Below are positions 21,583 to 32,517 of a stretch of DNA of 64,000 bases, piece by piece; the stretch's first letter is position 1, and each line of letters begins with the position of its first letter. The DNA is taken from positions 25,253,501 through 25,317,500 of the forward strand of contig CM068317.1 of assembly GCA_034766995.1 (NCBI GenBank), read 5' to 3'. The translations under genes were made by a program, and so were the position numbers. Source of the DNA: Acanthacorydalis orientalis (Eukaryota > Arthropoda > Insecta > Megaloptera > Corydalidae). The notes below the pieces were generated by a model that saw only the letters and a list, made by a program, of their open reading frames with translations, ran no database searches and was not told where the DNA came from.

Positions 21583-22091
21583 GGAAATTTTGATATCAAG
21601 AATAGTTCTGTAAATGAAAGACCAGACAAAGTGGATGAATATATCTTAACTGCCGAAATTGAAGCAAATCCAACGTTAACTATTCAAATAATTGCTGACA
21701 ATTTATCATACTCTTGTTCAAGTGTGCAGGAACACATTTAAAAAATTTGAAAAGTTGTGGAGATATAAAATGGATACCGAATCAACTAAGTAAAGGCAAC
21801 ATGGACGACCACATGTTTCAAAAATCACAAAGATCAAAATTAAAAGCTTAGGATGAATAATAATTCGACATCCGCCGTACTCTCCAAATCTTGCGCCGTC
21901 GGGGTACCATCTTTTCAGTGCAATGCAACATTTTTTAGATGGTAAAAATTGATTACAACTTATAAAGGGGTTAGAAATAAACTAGTTAAGTATTTTAATT
22001 CAAAGCCTCTTGATTTTTATGAAAGAGGAATTATAATGTTAACTGAAAGATGAAATAAGGTCGTATTTAACGAGATAAATTATTTTTTAAT
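21583..22091 (+). mobile_element. Mariner fragment, internally deleted
   Basis: Translated pieces in order: GNFDIKNSSVNERPDKVDEY (about 21,585), a second-HTH segment NPTLTIQIIADNL, then an abrupt jump to PPYSPNLAPSGYHLFSAMQ (about 21,875), where the third catalytic Asp reads Gly, and FYERGIIMLTER (about 22,015). The missing middle implies a deletion derivative. No TIR is preserved. Confidence 0.72.
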
Positions 22092-22496
22092 AAATAACAT
22101 TGTTAACGATACTTGTTTCATTTAAAAAAACGACATTCTTTTCCGGTATACTTAATATATCTATTAATGCTAACGTACACTTAAAGTGTATATGTTCAGA
22201 CCAACATTTGAAACAATAAAATTTTATTCTATTAGAAAAAAATATAATAATGCATATAAGTAAATACAATCAAAATACTAAAATACAGTTACACAGTTCT
22301 CAAATATTGCAAAATATGTTACAACTTTATGTCATATCATTTATCGAAAAAAATCCTTTCATATAGTTGAGAAAATTGAATAATAAAATATAGTTAAAAA
22401 TACTATTTATTTGAAATTTTAGCACTACTGTTCTCAAAAAGTAAAGGCTTTAAACTTAAAAATATTGATGCAAAACAATCAGGAACCAATTAAAAT
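22092..22496. other. AT-rich non-genic stretch
   Basis: Nothing recognised. Confidence 0.4.
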
Positions 22497-22502
22497 ATAT
22501 AA

Positions 22503-22554
<52 letters not shown>

Positions 22555-22573
22555 ATATATATATATATGTATG

Positions 22574-22654
<81 letters not shown>

Positions 22655-22655
22655 A
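22497..22655. repeat. (TA)n array with TATG interruptions
   Basis: About 160 bp of TA repeats with five short TATG/TATGTATG breaks, open in several frames on both strands (IYIY translations). Confidence 0.97.
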
Positions 22656-22789
22656 AACGCGTAAACAAACATTTACGAATACATAATGTATAAAAACAGA
22701 TTATATTATAATGAGATACGTGTTATATACATATATACATTTATATATATATATATATAAACAAGCAACTGTACACGTGTGAATATAAT

Positions 22790-23110
22790 GCAAATCCAAT
22801 AAAATGTCCTCGGCAACAAACATACAGAAATCGCACGTATCTTTATCGCATATCTGAAATTCGTCTGGTCCCCGTCACGTCCCCCTCATATCACCTGGAA
22901 TATTGTTCAGTATTCAAAGTACATTAAAATCCCGTATCTTCGTCGCCGCCGTCATCGCAGCACGGATTTAACCCCGGATCCGTATTACCAGTTCGGTCTG
23001 TTACGGTTATTATGGTCATTGTAAGAGATTAGTCGGTCGCCGTTAGGCTTTACATTTGTGTCTGCACAATTTGCTCTGTGGCGACCGAGATACATACACA
23101 CGCACATGTG

Positions 23111-23114
<4 letters not shown>
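22790..23114. promoter_or_regulatory. GC-richer island
   Basis: Contains CGTCGCCGCCGTCATCGCAG, GATTTAACCCCGGATCCG and GGTCCCCGTCACGTCCCC. It is non-repetitive and sits between (TA)n arrays. It looks like conserved non-coding or promoter DNA; no reading frame is convincing. Confidence 0.35.

Positions 23115-23162
<48 letters not shown>
23115..23162. repeat. (TA)n microsatellite
   Basis: About 24 units on the right flank of the GC-richer island. Confidence 0.95.
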
Positions 23163-23168
<6 letters not shown>

Positions 23169-23450
23169 AGCACGTATAGTTGAAGAGAACGGCAACGTCT
23201 CTCTTCGACCTACGTTTATATTATCCCGAGGTAATAGTTTTAAGGACTTTTCGTCGATATGTTTCAATTTAATTTTCAATTTAGAACGGTGACTAATTTA
23301 AGCTCCTTTAGATTTCAGATCCAATAGAATTGTATCTGAAAACAAGACTACTGTACAAAGAAACAATATTAGATATTTATCCAAATTATACAATCATATA
23401 TTTATTTATATCTCTTTCTCAACCTCTCTCATTACACACGCACACACACA

Positions 23451-23452
<2 letters not shown>

Positions 23453-23511
<59 letters not shown>
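23453..23511. repeat. (TA)n microsatellite
   Basis: Preceded by a short (AC)n run at 23,437-23,451. Confidence 0.95.
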
Positions 23512-23517
<6 letters not shown>

Positions 23518-24921
23518 ATTCTAAATATTTATACAATGAAATTTTCAACTTTAACATTTATTGTAGTATTAAAAATATATAAAAAATGTTTCATGGTCGG
23601 AAATTATTTATCTTCCATAATTAAGTATACATGGTAAATAAATATCATTAAGTGAAATCATGCTACCTTAATATAACAAATATGATATTAAACATCTTTT
23701 CGGAGTAAAAAAATACAGGCTTTATTTTCAATGACCTATTTTTTGTCCATTGCGACATTTTGATTAGTTTTAACAGTCAGAAAATCTTATTCTCAACGAG
23801 TATAATGATTCAAATACTAATGTTTTATAATAACGTTTAATAAACAAACATTTAATGTTTTTGTTTGTTTACTTAGATTATATTTATTTAATCCTCTTGC
23901 AAATTTAGAAATCCTTTATTGCTTCAATAATTCATTAAAGAATACGTTTGAAATATCACATTAAATTATTGTATTAGTATTAAACCCAATACTAATTCTT
24001 TTTTTCATAACATCTATAAAATTATTTAAAATGGATATCCATTTCACAAGTTTGAGGATAGCTTAATTACTTCATCGTAATAAAAAATAATTGCTCGCTT
24101 ATAAAAACTAAACATGTTTCCATTCTTTTAAGTTTACAAAAAAAAAATTATTTAAAAAATAGGAAATTTGGAACAATATAACAATAATTACGTTTGGTCG
24201 AACGTGACTTTTCCCATATTAACATAAAACAACATAAAAAACCACTCTGAAATACCGAGTAAGGCTAAAACTATTTTTTTAACTACACTGAATTCAAATA
24301 TCGGAAAGTTCGCTGTCCTCTGCGGATACCAATATGCAAAATAGAAAAACGAATAAAACAACAACAATACCAACGTAAAAAAATAACGGTCTGATAGGGA
24401 AAAACGAACGGAATTCGCACAAAAACACATACATGCGCAAGGTACGCGAGCGAGTGAGCGAGTGTGTTTTCCGATAGTATTAAATGCATAACGTGTCATC
24501 GGTGATTTCACACTAGGGAATCTAATTTTATAATTTGATGAGCGCTGAAAGCGTAAAAATTTCATATTAAAGCCGGGTGTAAATAAATGTCAAACCCATA
24601 TCAATCAGTGTCAGTGTCATCGTAAAATATAATGACATTTTTGTGCTGGTTTCACAACGGTCTGTGTGGGTGTGCGTATGTTTGTACACACTGACGCACG
24701 ACTACAGCTACATAGACAGTAATTTCAATAACGCTCTTAGGAACAACACTTGAATTATTTACAATCCACTACTATAGAAGACATATTATTATTAAACAAA
24801 TATCTCGCTTGTACCCCAATATAACACCGTGCGACACTCAGCAGATTACAAAATCATTTGAGAACACTCGAATATAAATTCATGTCTTTATTTTGCTTTT
24901 TCGTTTATCAAATATTTATCA

Positions 24922-24924
<3 letters not shown>
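23512..24924. other. AT-rich stretch without recognised genes
   Basis: No family-like frame. A 125-codon minus frame (24,188-24,565) is Phe-rich and overlaps other frames. The part at 24,290-24,470 is moderately GC-rich. Confidence 0.4.

Positions 24925-24978
<54 letters not shown>
24925..24978. repeat. (TA)n microsatellite
   Basis: Ends exactly at the left TIR of the 917-bp mariner. Confidence 0.95.
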
Positions 24979-24979
<1 letters not shown>

Positions 24980-25034
24980 GAGGTCAGACAATTAAGTAAT
25001 GCGACAAAATTCAAAAATCGAGTATATTTAAAAA

Positions 25035-25703
25035 TTAAGGTACATCGCTGCGATCCCCTTCAAAGTAGTCCCCTCCCGCATCTATACACTTATTCCAGCG
25101 AGTTTTCCAGTTTTCGTAACAATTCTGGAACACTTCTTGTGGGACCTCTCCGAGTACCCTCGTCACAGATTCTTGGATATCTTCAACGGAGTCAAAATAT
25201 CGACCTTTGACGAATTTTTTCATATGGGGGAATAGGAAAAAGTCGCAGGGTGCCACGTCCGGTGAATAGGGCGGTTGTGGTAACGTTGCGATGCCTTTAG
25301 ACGCCAAAAACTGAGAGACACTTAACGCACTGTGACAGGGAGCATTGTCGTGATGCAGAACCCAAGCCTTCGCGATCTCTGGACGCACTCTGAGCACCCT
25401 TTTTCGTAATTTTTCGAGCACATTGCGGTAGAATACTTGATTTACGGTTTGTCCAGGTGGTACGAACTCTTTGTGAACCACCCCTTTGCTGTCGAAGAAG
25501 CAAATCAACATGGTTTTCACTTTAAAATCGCCTTTTTTAAAATGGCCTTTTTTAAAATCGGCATGCCACCGAAGCACCTGACTACGACTCAGGGCATCAC
25601 TACCATACACTTTAAGCACTTTTTCATAAGTTTCTGTCGCGGTTTCGCCGAGTTTTGCACAAAATTTTATCGCGCACCGTTGCTCTAAATTTCTCTGTTC
25701 CAT
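25035..25703 (-). CDS. Centrally deleted mariner transposase, intact frame
   Basis: The frame starts with MEQRNLEQRCAIKFCAKLG (Met at 25,703; an upstream in-frame Met at 25,742 would add 13 residues) and has no stop until 25,035. It keeps the first HTH (ETATETYEKVLKVYGSDALS) up to RWHADF, then a KKGHFKKGDFK repeat at the deletion joint. It resumes at MLICFFDSKGVVHKEFVPPG and retains HHDNAPCHS and YSPDVAPCDFFLF, which give D34D spacing, and the end GGDYFEGD. Missing are the second HTH, the linker and the first catalytic Asp motif (GDETW), about 115 residues. It should bind TIR DNA weakly or dimerise but not catalyse; an inhibitor role is speculation. Confidence 0.85.
   Translation of the reverse strand: MEQRNLEQRCAIKFCAKLGETATETYEKVLKVYGSDALSRSQVLRWHADFKKGHFKKGDFKVKTMLICFFDSKGVVHKEFVPPGQTVNQVFYRNVLEKLRKRVLRVRPEIAKAWVLHHDNAPCHSALSVSQFLASKGIATLPQPPYSPDVAPCDFFLFPHMKKFVKGRYFDSVEDIQESVTRVLGEVPQEVFQNCYENWKTRWNKCIDAGGDYFEGDRSDVP
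25531..25561. repeat. 15-bp direct repeat at deletion joint
   Basis: CCTTTTTTAAAATGG is followed directly by CCTTTTTTAAAATCGG, with a third partial unit TTTAAAATCG just before. It encodes the repeated KKGHF/KKGDF and marks where the transposase middle was lost. Confidence 0.8.
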
Positions 25704-25916
25704 TTTCGTGACATGCACTACTCGCGCGTTGTTACAAAACACTAAACAGCTGGCGAAGAAATGATCGTACGAGGGTGGTCAAGGTCTCAATCGAGAGAGT
25801 AGGGATCTGCTATTACGGTGGCGGAGTTACAGGTTCATAGTATTACCACAGGCCGAGAAAAAAAATCGGTCGCATTACTTAATTGTCTGACCTCGTATAT
25901 ATATATATATATATAT

Positions 25917-26938
25917 TAATTGTGTCTGTGTTGGTAAAGCGCAGTACATGAACGCACGTCCATCATCCGACTTGCGTTTGAAAAATATTTCATTAGTATT
26001 AGAGTACATGTATACAGTCCAGGAAAATCTAAACAACACCCGTCCAAACTGATTTATATTTCATAACCAATAAAGATTTTTCCATTAACTCCAAATCGGA
26101 GAACATATAAATTTCCTGTATAGAAGATAATGGATTTCTACAATAGCGCATAAAAATAAATTCACAGTTTTTAATTCGTATTCATGAAATGTATTTATTA
26201 TACATGCATACATATTAAACATTATTCTGTCATTGGCACGTTGAGATTGTTACAGTTGTTGTATGATATTTAGAAAAAAAAATAAAATTTCGTTTTTGTA
26301 TTACATATCATAATTACATATATATCATAATTTTTCATCCATTTGTGATCCATTATTATAAAACAAAACAACAAAAATAATTTTTAAAATTTATTAATAT
26401 TGAATATTTGAAATACTGTACAGAGTAATATATGTTGTTTATAATTAATAAGTTTTTATTTAAAAATATAAAAGAAATCCGATTTATTATATAAACAGAT
26501 TTGAATTTCATTTGTAGTTCTATATTAATCTTTTACTTTTCATTACATTTTTTTCTCAGTTAGTTGAACTATTCATTCGAATAAATATAATTTTTCAATA
26601 AAAAAATCAATTAAATGCACAGCTTTAAAAAAACACCAGCGGAAAGACAACCTATTTAAGGACTATAACACATCCATGCAGTTATCATGCTCATATATAT
26701 ATATATACATCTCTTTAAAAAAAATAATATTATCAATCCTTTAATAATCAACTGTTCATAGTACCAATAATTTAGAATGAAACAAATACTAGAAAAAATG
26801 AAAATATATTAAAATATATAATGAAATATAATATAATCATACTGTTACTTTAATAGAATATTCAAATATTTGATATTTGGATTCCTATAATCTCTTAATT
26901 GATTTACATTCTAGCAAGTATAATTTTTCTATATATAA
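25917..26938. other. AT-rich stretch without recognised genes
   Basis: Nothing recognised. Confidence 0.4.
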
Positions 26939-27140
26939 GTGATTCAACTTAGGCTTCCACACGAAAGTGTTAAAAAAACGTAAAAATTAAAAGAGAAACA
27001 TGTTATCCCCCTTTTAGTATTTTAGTTCAATTGCATTTTAGTATTGAATTGAACAAAAATACTAAATAAAAAATAACATGACTTTTCTTAAACCCTGGCC
27101 CCTCTTTTAATATTTCTAAGTAGAAGCCTACATTGAGTCA
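26939..27140 (+). mobile_element. Palindromic MITE, copy 3
   Basis: About 200 bp. Ends GATTCAACTTAGGCTTCCAC and the inverse AAGCCTACATTGAGTC. The centre TTAGTTCAATTGCATTTTAG is followed by its inverse. Same family and orientation as 13,825. Confidence 0.8.
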
Positions 27141-27573
27141 ATTATATAAAAAATAATTCCATCGTAAAATTTCCATAAAATAAAAAATTATTTTTTGTGT
27201 AGACCACCTCCTCGCAACGCCTCTCCCCCCGCTACACTCTCCAAGTAGCAAATTAACCATTTCCATTCCAATCATCAATGATTGGTTGATGGATATCTCA
27301 TGATCTCTGTTCTGATTGGTTGACATCAATCACATGTATGTAGCTCTCTCACGGTGTACAACGAAAGAAGGTATACGATTTCAGTATAAAACTGACAAGA
27401 AATTTATTCAAAATATGGTATTCACTGAAGCTTTAGATTAAAAAAATTGGTACATATTTTAACATTGTATTTTCCTATTAATTTTTATAAACTTTTTCAA
27501 TAAAAATTACGCAACTTACATTTTACGCAAACTATTTGTGCATATAATTTGTTAATTTCAGTTATTTGTTAGG
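27141..27573. other. Mixed composition, unclassified
   Basis: Contains a GC-rich patch (CTCGCAACGCCTCTCCCCCC, about 27,212) and a 63-codon minus frame without family resemblance. Confidence 0.3.
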
Positions 27574-27660
27574 AGGGAGTAAGCTTCAGCGAACGGGGCC
27601 TATGCCCCCCTCCCTGAAGATAATCGAGAATAGCTAGTAGAGGGCAGAGCTCCCTAGTAT
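27574..27660 (-). mobile_element. GC-rich hairpin terminus (family shared with 49,342 and 53,880)
   Basis: Read on the minus strand it starts ATACTAGGGAGCTCTGCCC, and further in it has a GGGGCATAGGCCCC-type hairpin. The opening ATACTAGGGAGCT is identical to the plus-strand word at 49,342 and near-identical to the inverse of 53,880. Probably the end of a transposon (Helitron-like or other), class uncertain. Confidence 0.4.
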
Positions 27661-27689
27661 TTGAAAAAAATATTTTTAATCGGAACAGG

Positions 27690-27691
<2 letters not shown>

Positions 27692-27738
<47 letters not shown>
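27692..27738. repeat. (TA)n microsatellite
   Basis: About 23 units close to the GC-rich hairpin terminus. Confidence 0.95.
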
Positions 27739-27742
<4 letters not shown>

Positions 27743-28081
27743 AAATATATATTGTATATATCGGTCACATATACATAAGAGTAGACATAAAAAATAGTAA
27801 ATTGTATAAAATCTATAATAAATTAATAGAACTCAGATCAAAATTATCTATTTTTGAACTAGCATTATGAAACACGATCATTTATAAAAAAAAAATAAGT
27901 AATGAACCACCTTTAAACTCAATAATCTACCATATAAATTAATATACTAAAGTGTTTGCGTTTCTATTTACTTATTCGTAATTTATAAAACCCAAAAAAC
28001 AATAAAACTTTAACTAGTATTTATTGAAATATATACTTGCTGTAGTGTTTTAATATTAAATACATTACATAATGAAACCAA

Positions 28082-28153
28082 GGGATGGTAGTATAATGGT
28101 CAGCATTTGTGCATTTCAAGCATTTGATCCGGGTTAAATTTCTGACCATTGCA
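28082..28153 (+). pseudogene. tRNA-Gly pseudogene
   Basis: 72 nt that align end to end, without gaps, with the tRNA-Gly(UCC) at 7,731. The A-box region (TGGTAGTATAATGGTCAGCA) and CAAGCA...TTGATCCGGGTT are kept. The T loop reads TTAAATT, the T stem is broken, the anticodon loop has become ATTTCAA, and the acceptor stem is mismatched (GGGATGG against CCATTGC). No oligo-T follows closely. Non-functional. Confidence 0.85.
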
Positions 28154-28575
28154 CTTTTATCTAATAATTTTCAATACTTTTAATGATTTAATAAAGAAGA
28201 AATTTATTAATTTAATTTATTATGAATTTACACAGAGGTCCACTTTAATCCCATATGACTTTACCAGCATTTATAACTTTACAAAAAGAAAATTTTATAT
28301 ATTATTTGTGAATCTTTTCGTTATACTATTGTTATTTTTATACCAATAGTGTTTCAACTTAACTTTAGAATATTGCGTTATTTATTGAATAACTATTGTT
28401 ATAAAACCTTTTCTTTTATATATATACATATGTACTAATATTATTTTAATTTTTTATTTACTACAAAATATATAATTGTACAGCACATATGTAAAAATAC
28501 TATTTCTCACACAGACTCAAAATAGAATGAAAAACTGGTTTAATAGTTTACTGTTCCCAAAACATTGCTCAATAT
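28154..28575. other. AT-rich non-genic stretch
   Basis: Nothing recognised. Confidence 0.4.
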
Positions 28576-29175
28576 CGAATCACATCCCACAAAAAGGACA
28601 GACTTCGATATTACGTTTAGCGTTCTTCTCTTTCGATTTTTTCCTTAGTGTTTTCGAGTCGACTATCGAGTCCCTCGAAGCCATCATCACAACAGAATCG
28701 GTTGGTCCGGCACGTTTCGTCCTGTCGAAGCGTACAAAGCGGATCTATCATCTGCACATACCGTCGTAATACACTTTAATAAAGTTTGAAATGTTCTCGG
28801 CGGTTTTTCCCTCATTTTCCCTCCATATACGTACAAGTACGTACACGTACATACGTGCATCCGTTCGTGTATATTTTTTGTATCAAACGTCCGTTACAGC
28901 AGGTAACTAATTAGAGGTAAACTGCGACCGTGACTGCGGGTCGCCGGAATCTCTTACGTCTGTCGGAAATACGAGCCCACAGCGACAATTAATCCGGGGT
29001 ATGTGACGTTTTGCCACACGTAATCGCGCGCTCGGTCTGACCAAAAAGCGTCGCGAACGACAAGAAGTGCTCTCGTCGTGGCCATCGTCGCACCCGCTCT
29101 CGCTAAGGCAACGAACCGTTTTACATGTCTCATTGTTACGCCAACGTACGCAGGAACTTTTAGTAATTTGTTAAA
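28576..29175. promoter_or_regulatory. CpG-rich island
   Basis: GC-rich, CG-dense block with homeodomain-type words (GTAACTAATTAGAGGTAA, CAATTAATCCGGGGT) and ACGTAC palindromes (about 28,830-28,860). Flanked by AT-rich DNA. No convincing protein. Candidate enhancer or promoter. Confidence 0.4.
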
Positions 29176-29307
29176 GTGTTTTTGGTCGATATATGAACAA
29201 ATATTAGTGCGTTTATTTGAAGGACTGCTTTATATTCATCAAAACTCATTTGAATTCAAGTGAACACATATTGGAAAAGCTTAAAATTAACATTCATTTA
29301 CAACTAA

Positions 29308-29309
<2 letters not shown>

Positions 29310-29344
<35 letters not shown>
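29310..29344. repeat. (TA)n microsatellite
   Basis: Abuts the left end of the next mariner. Confidence 0.95.
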
Positions 29345-29347
<3 letters not shown>

Positions 29348-30172
29348 GGTCGTTTGATAAGTTTAGTAAATTTCAATGATGTGGCGCAACCATTCATTTG
29401 ATAACTTTACGGCTATCAAGAGTTACTTTTCAAACTAGCATAGACGAAATTTCAGCCAGATGCGACATGTTGTTCACGTTCTACAGATAATTGAAGCGAG
29501 CATTGTAGTAGTTGTCGCAAAAATTGAAACAAACGAGTAGGCCTTTTAGCGTCGATTTGTCACCTTGGATGAAACATGGATCCACCATTACACACCTGAG
29601 TCGAAGCAGCAGTCAAAGCAGTGGACAACGACTGGTGAAAGTGAGCCGAAGAAGGCGAAAACCGTTTTGTCGGCTAGGAAGGTGATGACCACTGTTTGTT
29701 TTTGAGATTCCCAAATAAACAATCCTGATCGACTACTTAACGAAGGGAAAAACGAAAACAGGAACGTATGATAGAACATTATTGGACCCTTTTAAATGAG
29801 AGCAGGAACAAAAACGGCCAAGATTGGTGCACAAAAAGGTACTTTTGCACCAGAACAACGCGCCGTCCCACAAGCCGACCATTGCAATGGAAAAATTGCA
29901 CGAATTAGGCTTCAAATTGGTTCCTCATCCACCCTTTTCTCCACACTTGGCCCAGTGCGACTTCATCCTCTTCCTAAACTTGAAAATTTAGCTCGGTGGG
30001 AAGAAATTCTCGTCGAATAAAGATTTCATCACCACCGTCAACACGTATTTTGTAGACTCGCAGGACCAAATGTATAGCCCTCAATGGAGACTATGTTGAG
30101 AAATAAAATCGATTTTTTTCTAAAAAACGCCGATTAACTAGCTTTTTTAGTATACTTATCAAACGTCCCTCT
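29345..30172 (+). mobile_element. ~0.83-kb mariner deletion derivative
   Basis: Starts GAGGGTCGTTTGATAAGTTT and ends with the inverse (ACTTATCAAACGTCCCTC). The coding remnant begins in the middle of a transposase with VTLDETWIHHYTPESKQQSK (about 29,565) and runs to HPPFSPHLAQCDF (about 29,930), so the N-terminal domain was removed, leaving the TIR-proximal leader. Stops and frame changes abound. Same family as 3,586, 34,284 and 49,562; the shared deletion means a propagating non-autonomous subfamily. Confidence 0.85.
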
Positions 30173-30176
30173 TATA

Positions 30177-30244
<68 letters not shown>

Positions 30245-30248
30245 TATA

Positions 30249-30286
<38 letters not shown>

Positions 30287-30461
30287 ACTATATATATATA
30301 TATATAACTATATAAATATACATAAATATATATATATATATATGTATATACATATATGTACAACCCTCAATGAAGTCTATTTTAAGAGAAACAAAATCGA
30401 TTTTTTCTAAAAAAAAAATGGTGATTAACTAGCTTTTTTAGCATACTTATCAAACGTCCCT

Positions 30462-30508
<47 letters not shown>

Positions 30509-30620
30509 GCATATATATATATATGTACAACCCTCAATGAAGTCTATTTTGAGAAATAAAATCGATTTTTTCCAAAAAAAGGTATTTAACTGCTTTTTTA
30601 CCATACTTATCACACGACTC
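30070..30620 (+). repeat. Three serial copies of the mariner 3' end
   Basis: The terminal ~100 bp of the 29,345 element (CCCTCAATG..., AAATCGATTTTTT..., ending ATACTTATCAAACG) appears at 30,070-30,172, again at 30,356-30,463 and a third time at 30,526-30,620. Each copy is followed or preceded by a long (TA)n stretch. Copies 2 and 3 have no transposon body. Confidence 0.85.
30172..30355. repeat. Long imperfect (TA)n array
   Basis: About 185 bp of TA repeats with several short breaks (TACATA, TTTATA, GTAACTA) between the first and second mariner-end copies. Confidence 0.95.
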
Positions 30621-30949
30621 ACATATTTATATATATATGAAAATAGAATTTTGTGGTTTACACATTTTGAACAAACATATACATCATCACATCAAATATT
30701 AATACAGTAATTATACCATTTATATGTTTACACTATTTCGAATTTTCACGAGTACAAGTGTTACATTCCAAATTGTGACCGAAATGTACAAAATATTACA
30801 TCATAACTGATTTAACAGAATCATACAGTACTGAGTTTGTGGCATTTTATAAGCGGATTTATTGAAAAAGATTGAATGACCTATAAGCTGACGATTTTGA
30901 TTTTTTTTACATAAACATAACATTAAAATCGCCATTTTGAAGAGTAAAG
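30621..30949. other. AT-rich non-genic stretch
   Basis: Nothing recognised. Confidence 0.4.
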
Positions 30950-31192
30950 AGTCTGAAAAAGAAATGGGCGGGACATATCGCAAGAAGAGAAGACAACCGA
31001 TGGACAAGAGAAATTATTGACTGGGAACCAAGGATTATAAAAAGACCCAGAAAGAGACCAATGAACAGATGGGATAAGGATATTAAAAACTTTCTTGGAA
31101 ATCTGTGGAAAAAAGAGGCACTGAATCGAACAAAATGGAAAATCATGGAAGAGGCCTTTATCCAGCAGTGGATTGACAGAGGCTGAAGATGA
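30950..31192 (+). mobile_element. LINE ORF2 C-terminal fragment
   Basis: An unbroken 78-codon frame from about 30,950 to the stop at 31,184-31,186 (SLKKKWAGHIARREDNRWTR ... WKIMEEAFIQQWIDRG). The WAGHIAR and RPRKRPMNRW motifs are standard at the C-terminus of insect Jockey/RTE-type LINE reverse transcriptases. A short (GAT)n tail follows. 5'-truncated, as most LINE insertions are. Confidence 0.85.
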
Positions 31193-31193
31193 T

Positions 31194-31205
31194 GATATAT
31201 ATATA

Positions 31206-31276
<71 letters not shown>
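31194..31276. repeat. (TA)n(TG)n(TA)n microsatellite
   Basis: Follows the LINE tail. The sequence just beyond it, to about 31,310, is shared inverted with 8,221-8,256. Confidence 0.95.
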
Positions 31277-31283
<7 letters not shown>

Positions 31284-31315
31284 CAAATAAAATAAATTCG
31301 GATCATAAAATACAA

Positions 31316-31862
31316 AATCTATTATTTCCTGTACCTTGAATTATGTGCCAAAGTATTGCAATGAAATTCTAACACGAGCTAATTTTTTGTACATTGATAC
31401 TCTAAAGATGACCGCCATCGAAATGCGCACAAGTAACAACCAAAATGATTAATAGTTTTTTATTTAACATTTTTGATCAGATAAACTTGTATGGATTATA
31501 GGATAATAATTAATTCATTAGTAAAAATATGTGTCAATACTCAAATAATTTTCTTTATTCTTGTGCTCTAAGTGGTTTTCTTTTGAATGACATTGCAAGC
31601 ATTTTCCATACCGATGCCATCTTGAAATATATTAATACCAATTATATTTTAAGTCATTCGATAATCAGATGTAATTTTTGGTTTTCATTCTAGAAATATA
31701 TATATATTTAAAAAAAAAACTTTTAGATCTACTGTTGTTTGTCACAGCGCAATTGTTTCAACGATGCTAAATATATTTTCTACATAGAACGTTTAAATAA
31801 AGTTAACGTTTATGTTGAAACTAACATCAAAAACTATTGAATAAATTACATGTTATAATGTT

Positions 31863-31863
<1 letters not shown>
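31316..31863. other. AT-rich non-genic stretch
   Basis: Nothing recognised. Confidence 0.4.

Positions 31864-31920
<57 letters not shown>
31864..31920. repeat. (TA)n microsatellite
   Basis: About 28 units. Confidence 0.95.
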
Positions 31921-31924
<4 letters not shown>

Positions 31925-32297
31925 CATATATGTTGGCGAACATGTAAACATATGTATGTATATGTATCCAAATTAGCGTACTAATGCACAAAGTTCGCCT
32001 AATACCCAGTGCGCACATAAACTAGAGACAGTAAAAGTGTCGTTCCCTTTTGGTGCGTTGAAATTCTCACAACATAAATATGGAAATGGTATTTCAGCAC
32101 GACTTGTATAACAGCCGAAGTAAGTACTAAACGATTCGCGTCGGTCTGTCCATTATACAAAAGACATTATGTAAAAGTTTCTACACTGCTCCACCATCGC
32201 TTTTCCACAACCAAACCACCAGATAGTGTTTGCATCCACACACGCGCAGTATTAACGTTGTATCTATATATACATATACACATACAAATGTATACAT

Positions 32298-32340
<43 letters not shown>

Positions 32341-32451
32341 TAACTTTCGTTCGACCAAAGTTTTTATCGCTCGATGGACTTGCGGTCGACAAAGTTCTTT
32401 CTTACTAGAAAAACTGAAAAAAAAACTTGAGAACAAGATTATGTATATACG

Positions 32452-32517
<66 letters not shown>

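Larger units (their letters stand above)
24979..25895 (-). mobile_element. 917-bp mariner derivative with perfect TIRs
   Basis: The left end CGAGGTCAGACAATTAAGTA (27-bp TIR, 24,979-25,005) is matched without mismatch by the inverted right end (25,869-25,895). TA follows the right end and the element lies inside a (TA)n array. The length is about 380 bp below a complete mariner, the shortfall being a single internal deletion near 25,525-25,560. Identical TIRs and an unbroken frame point to recent mobilisation, probably by transposase supplied in trans. Confidence 0.93.
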
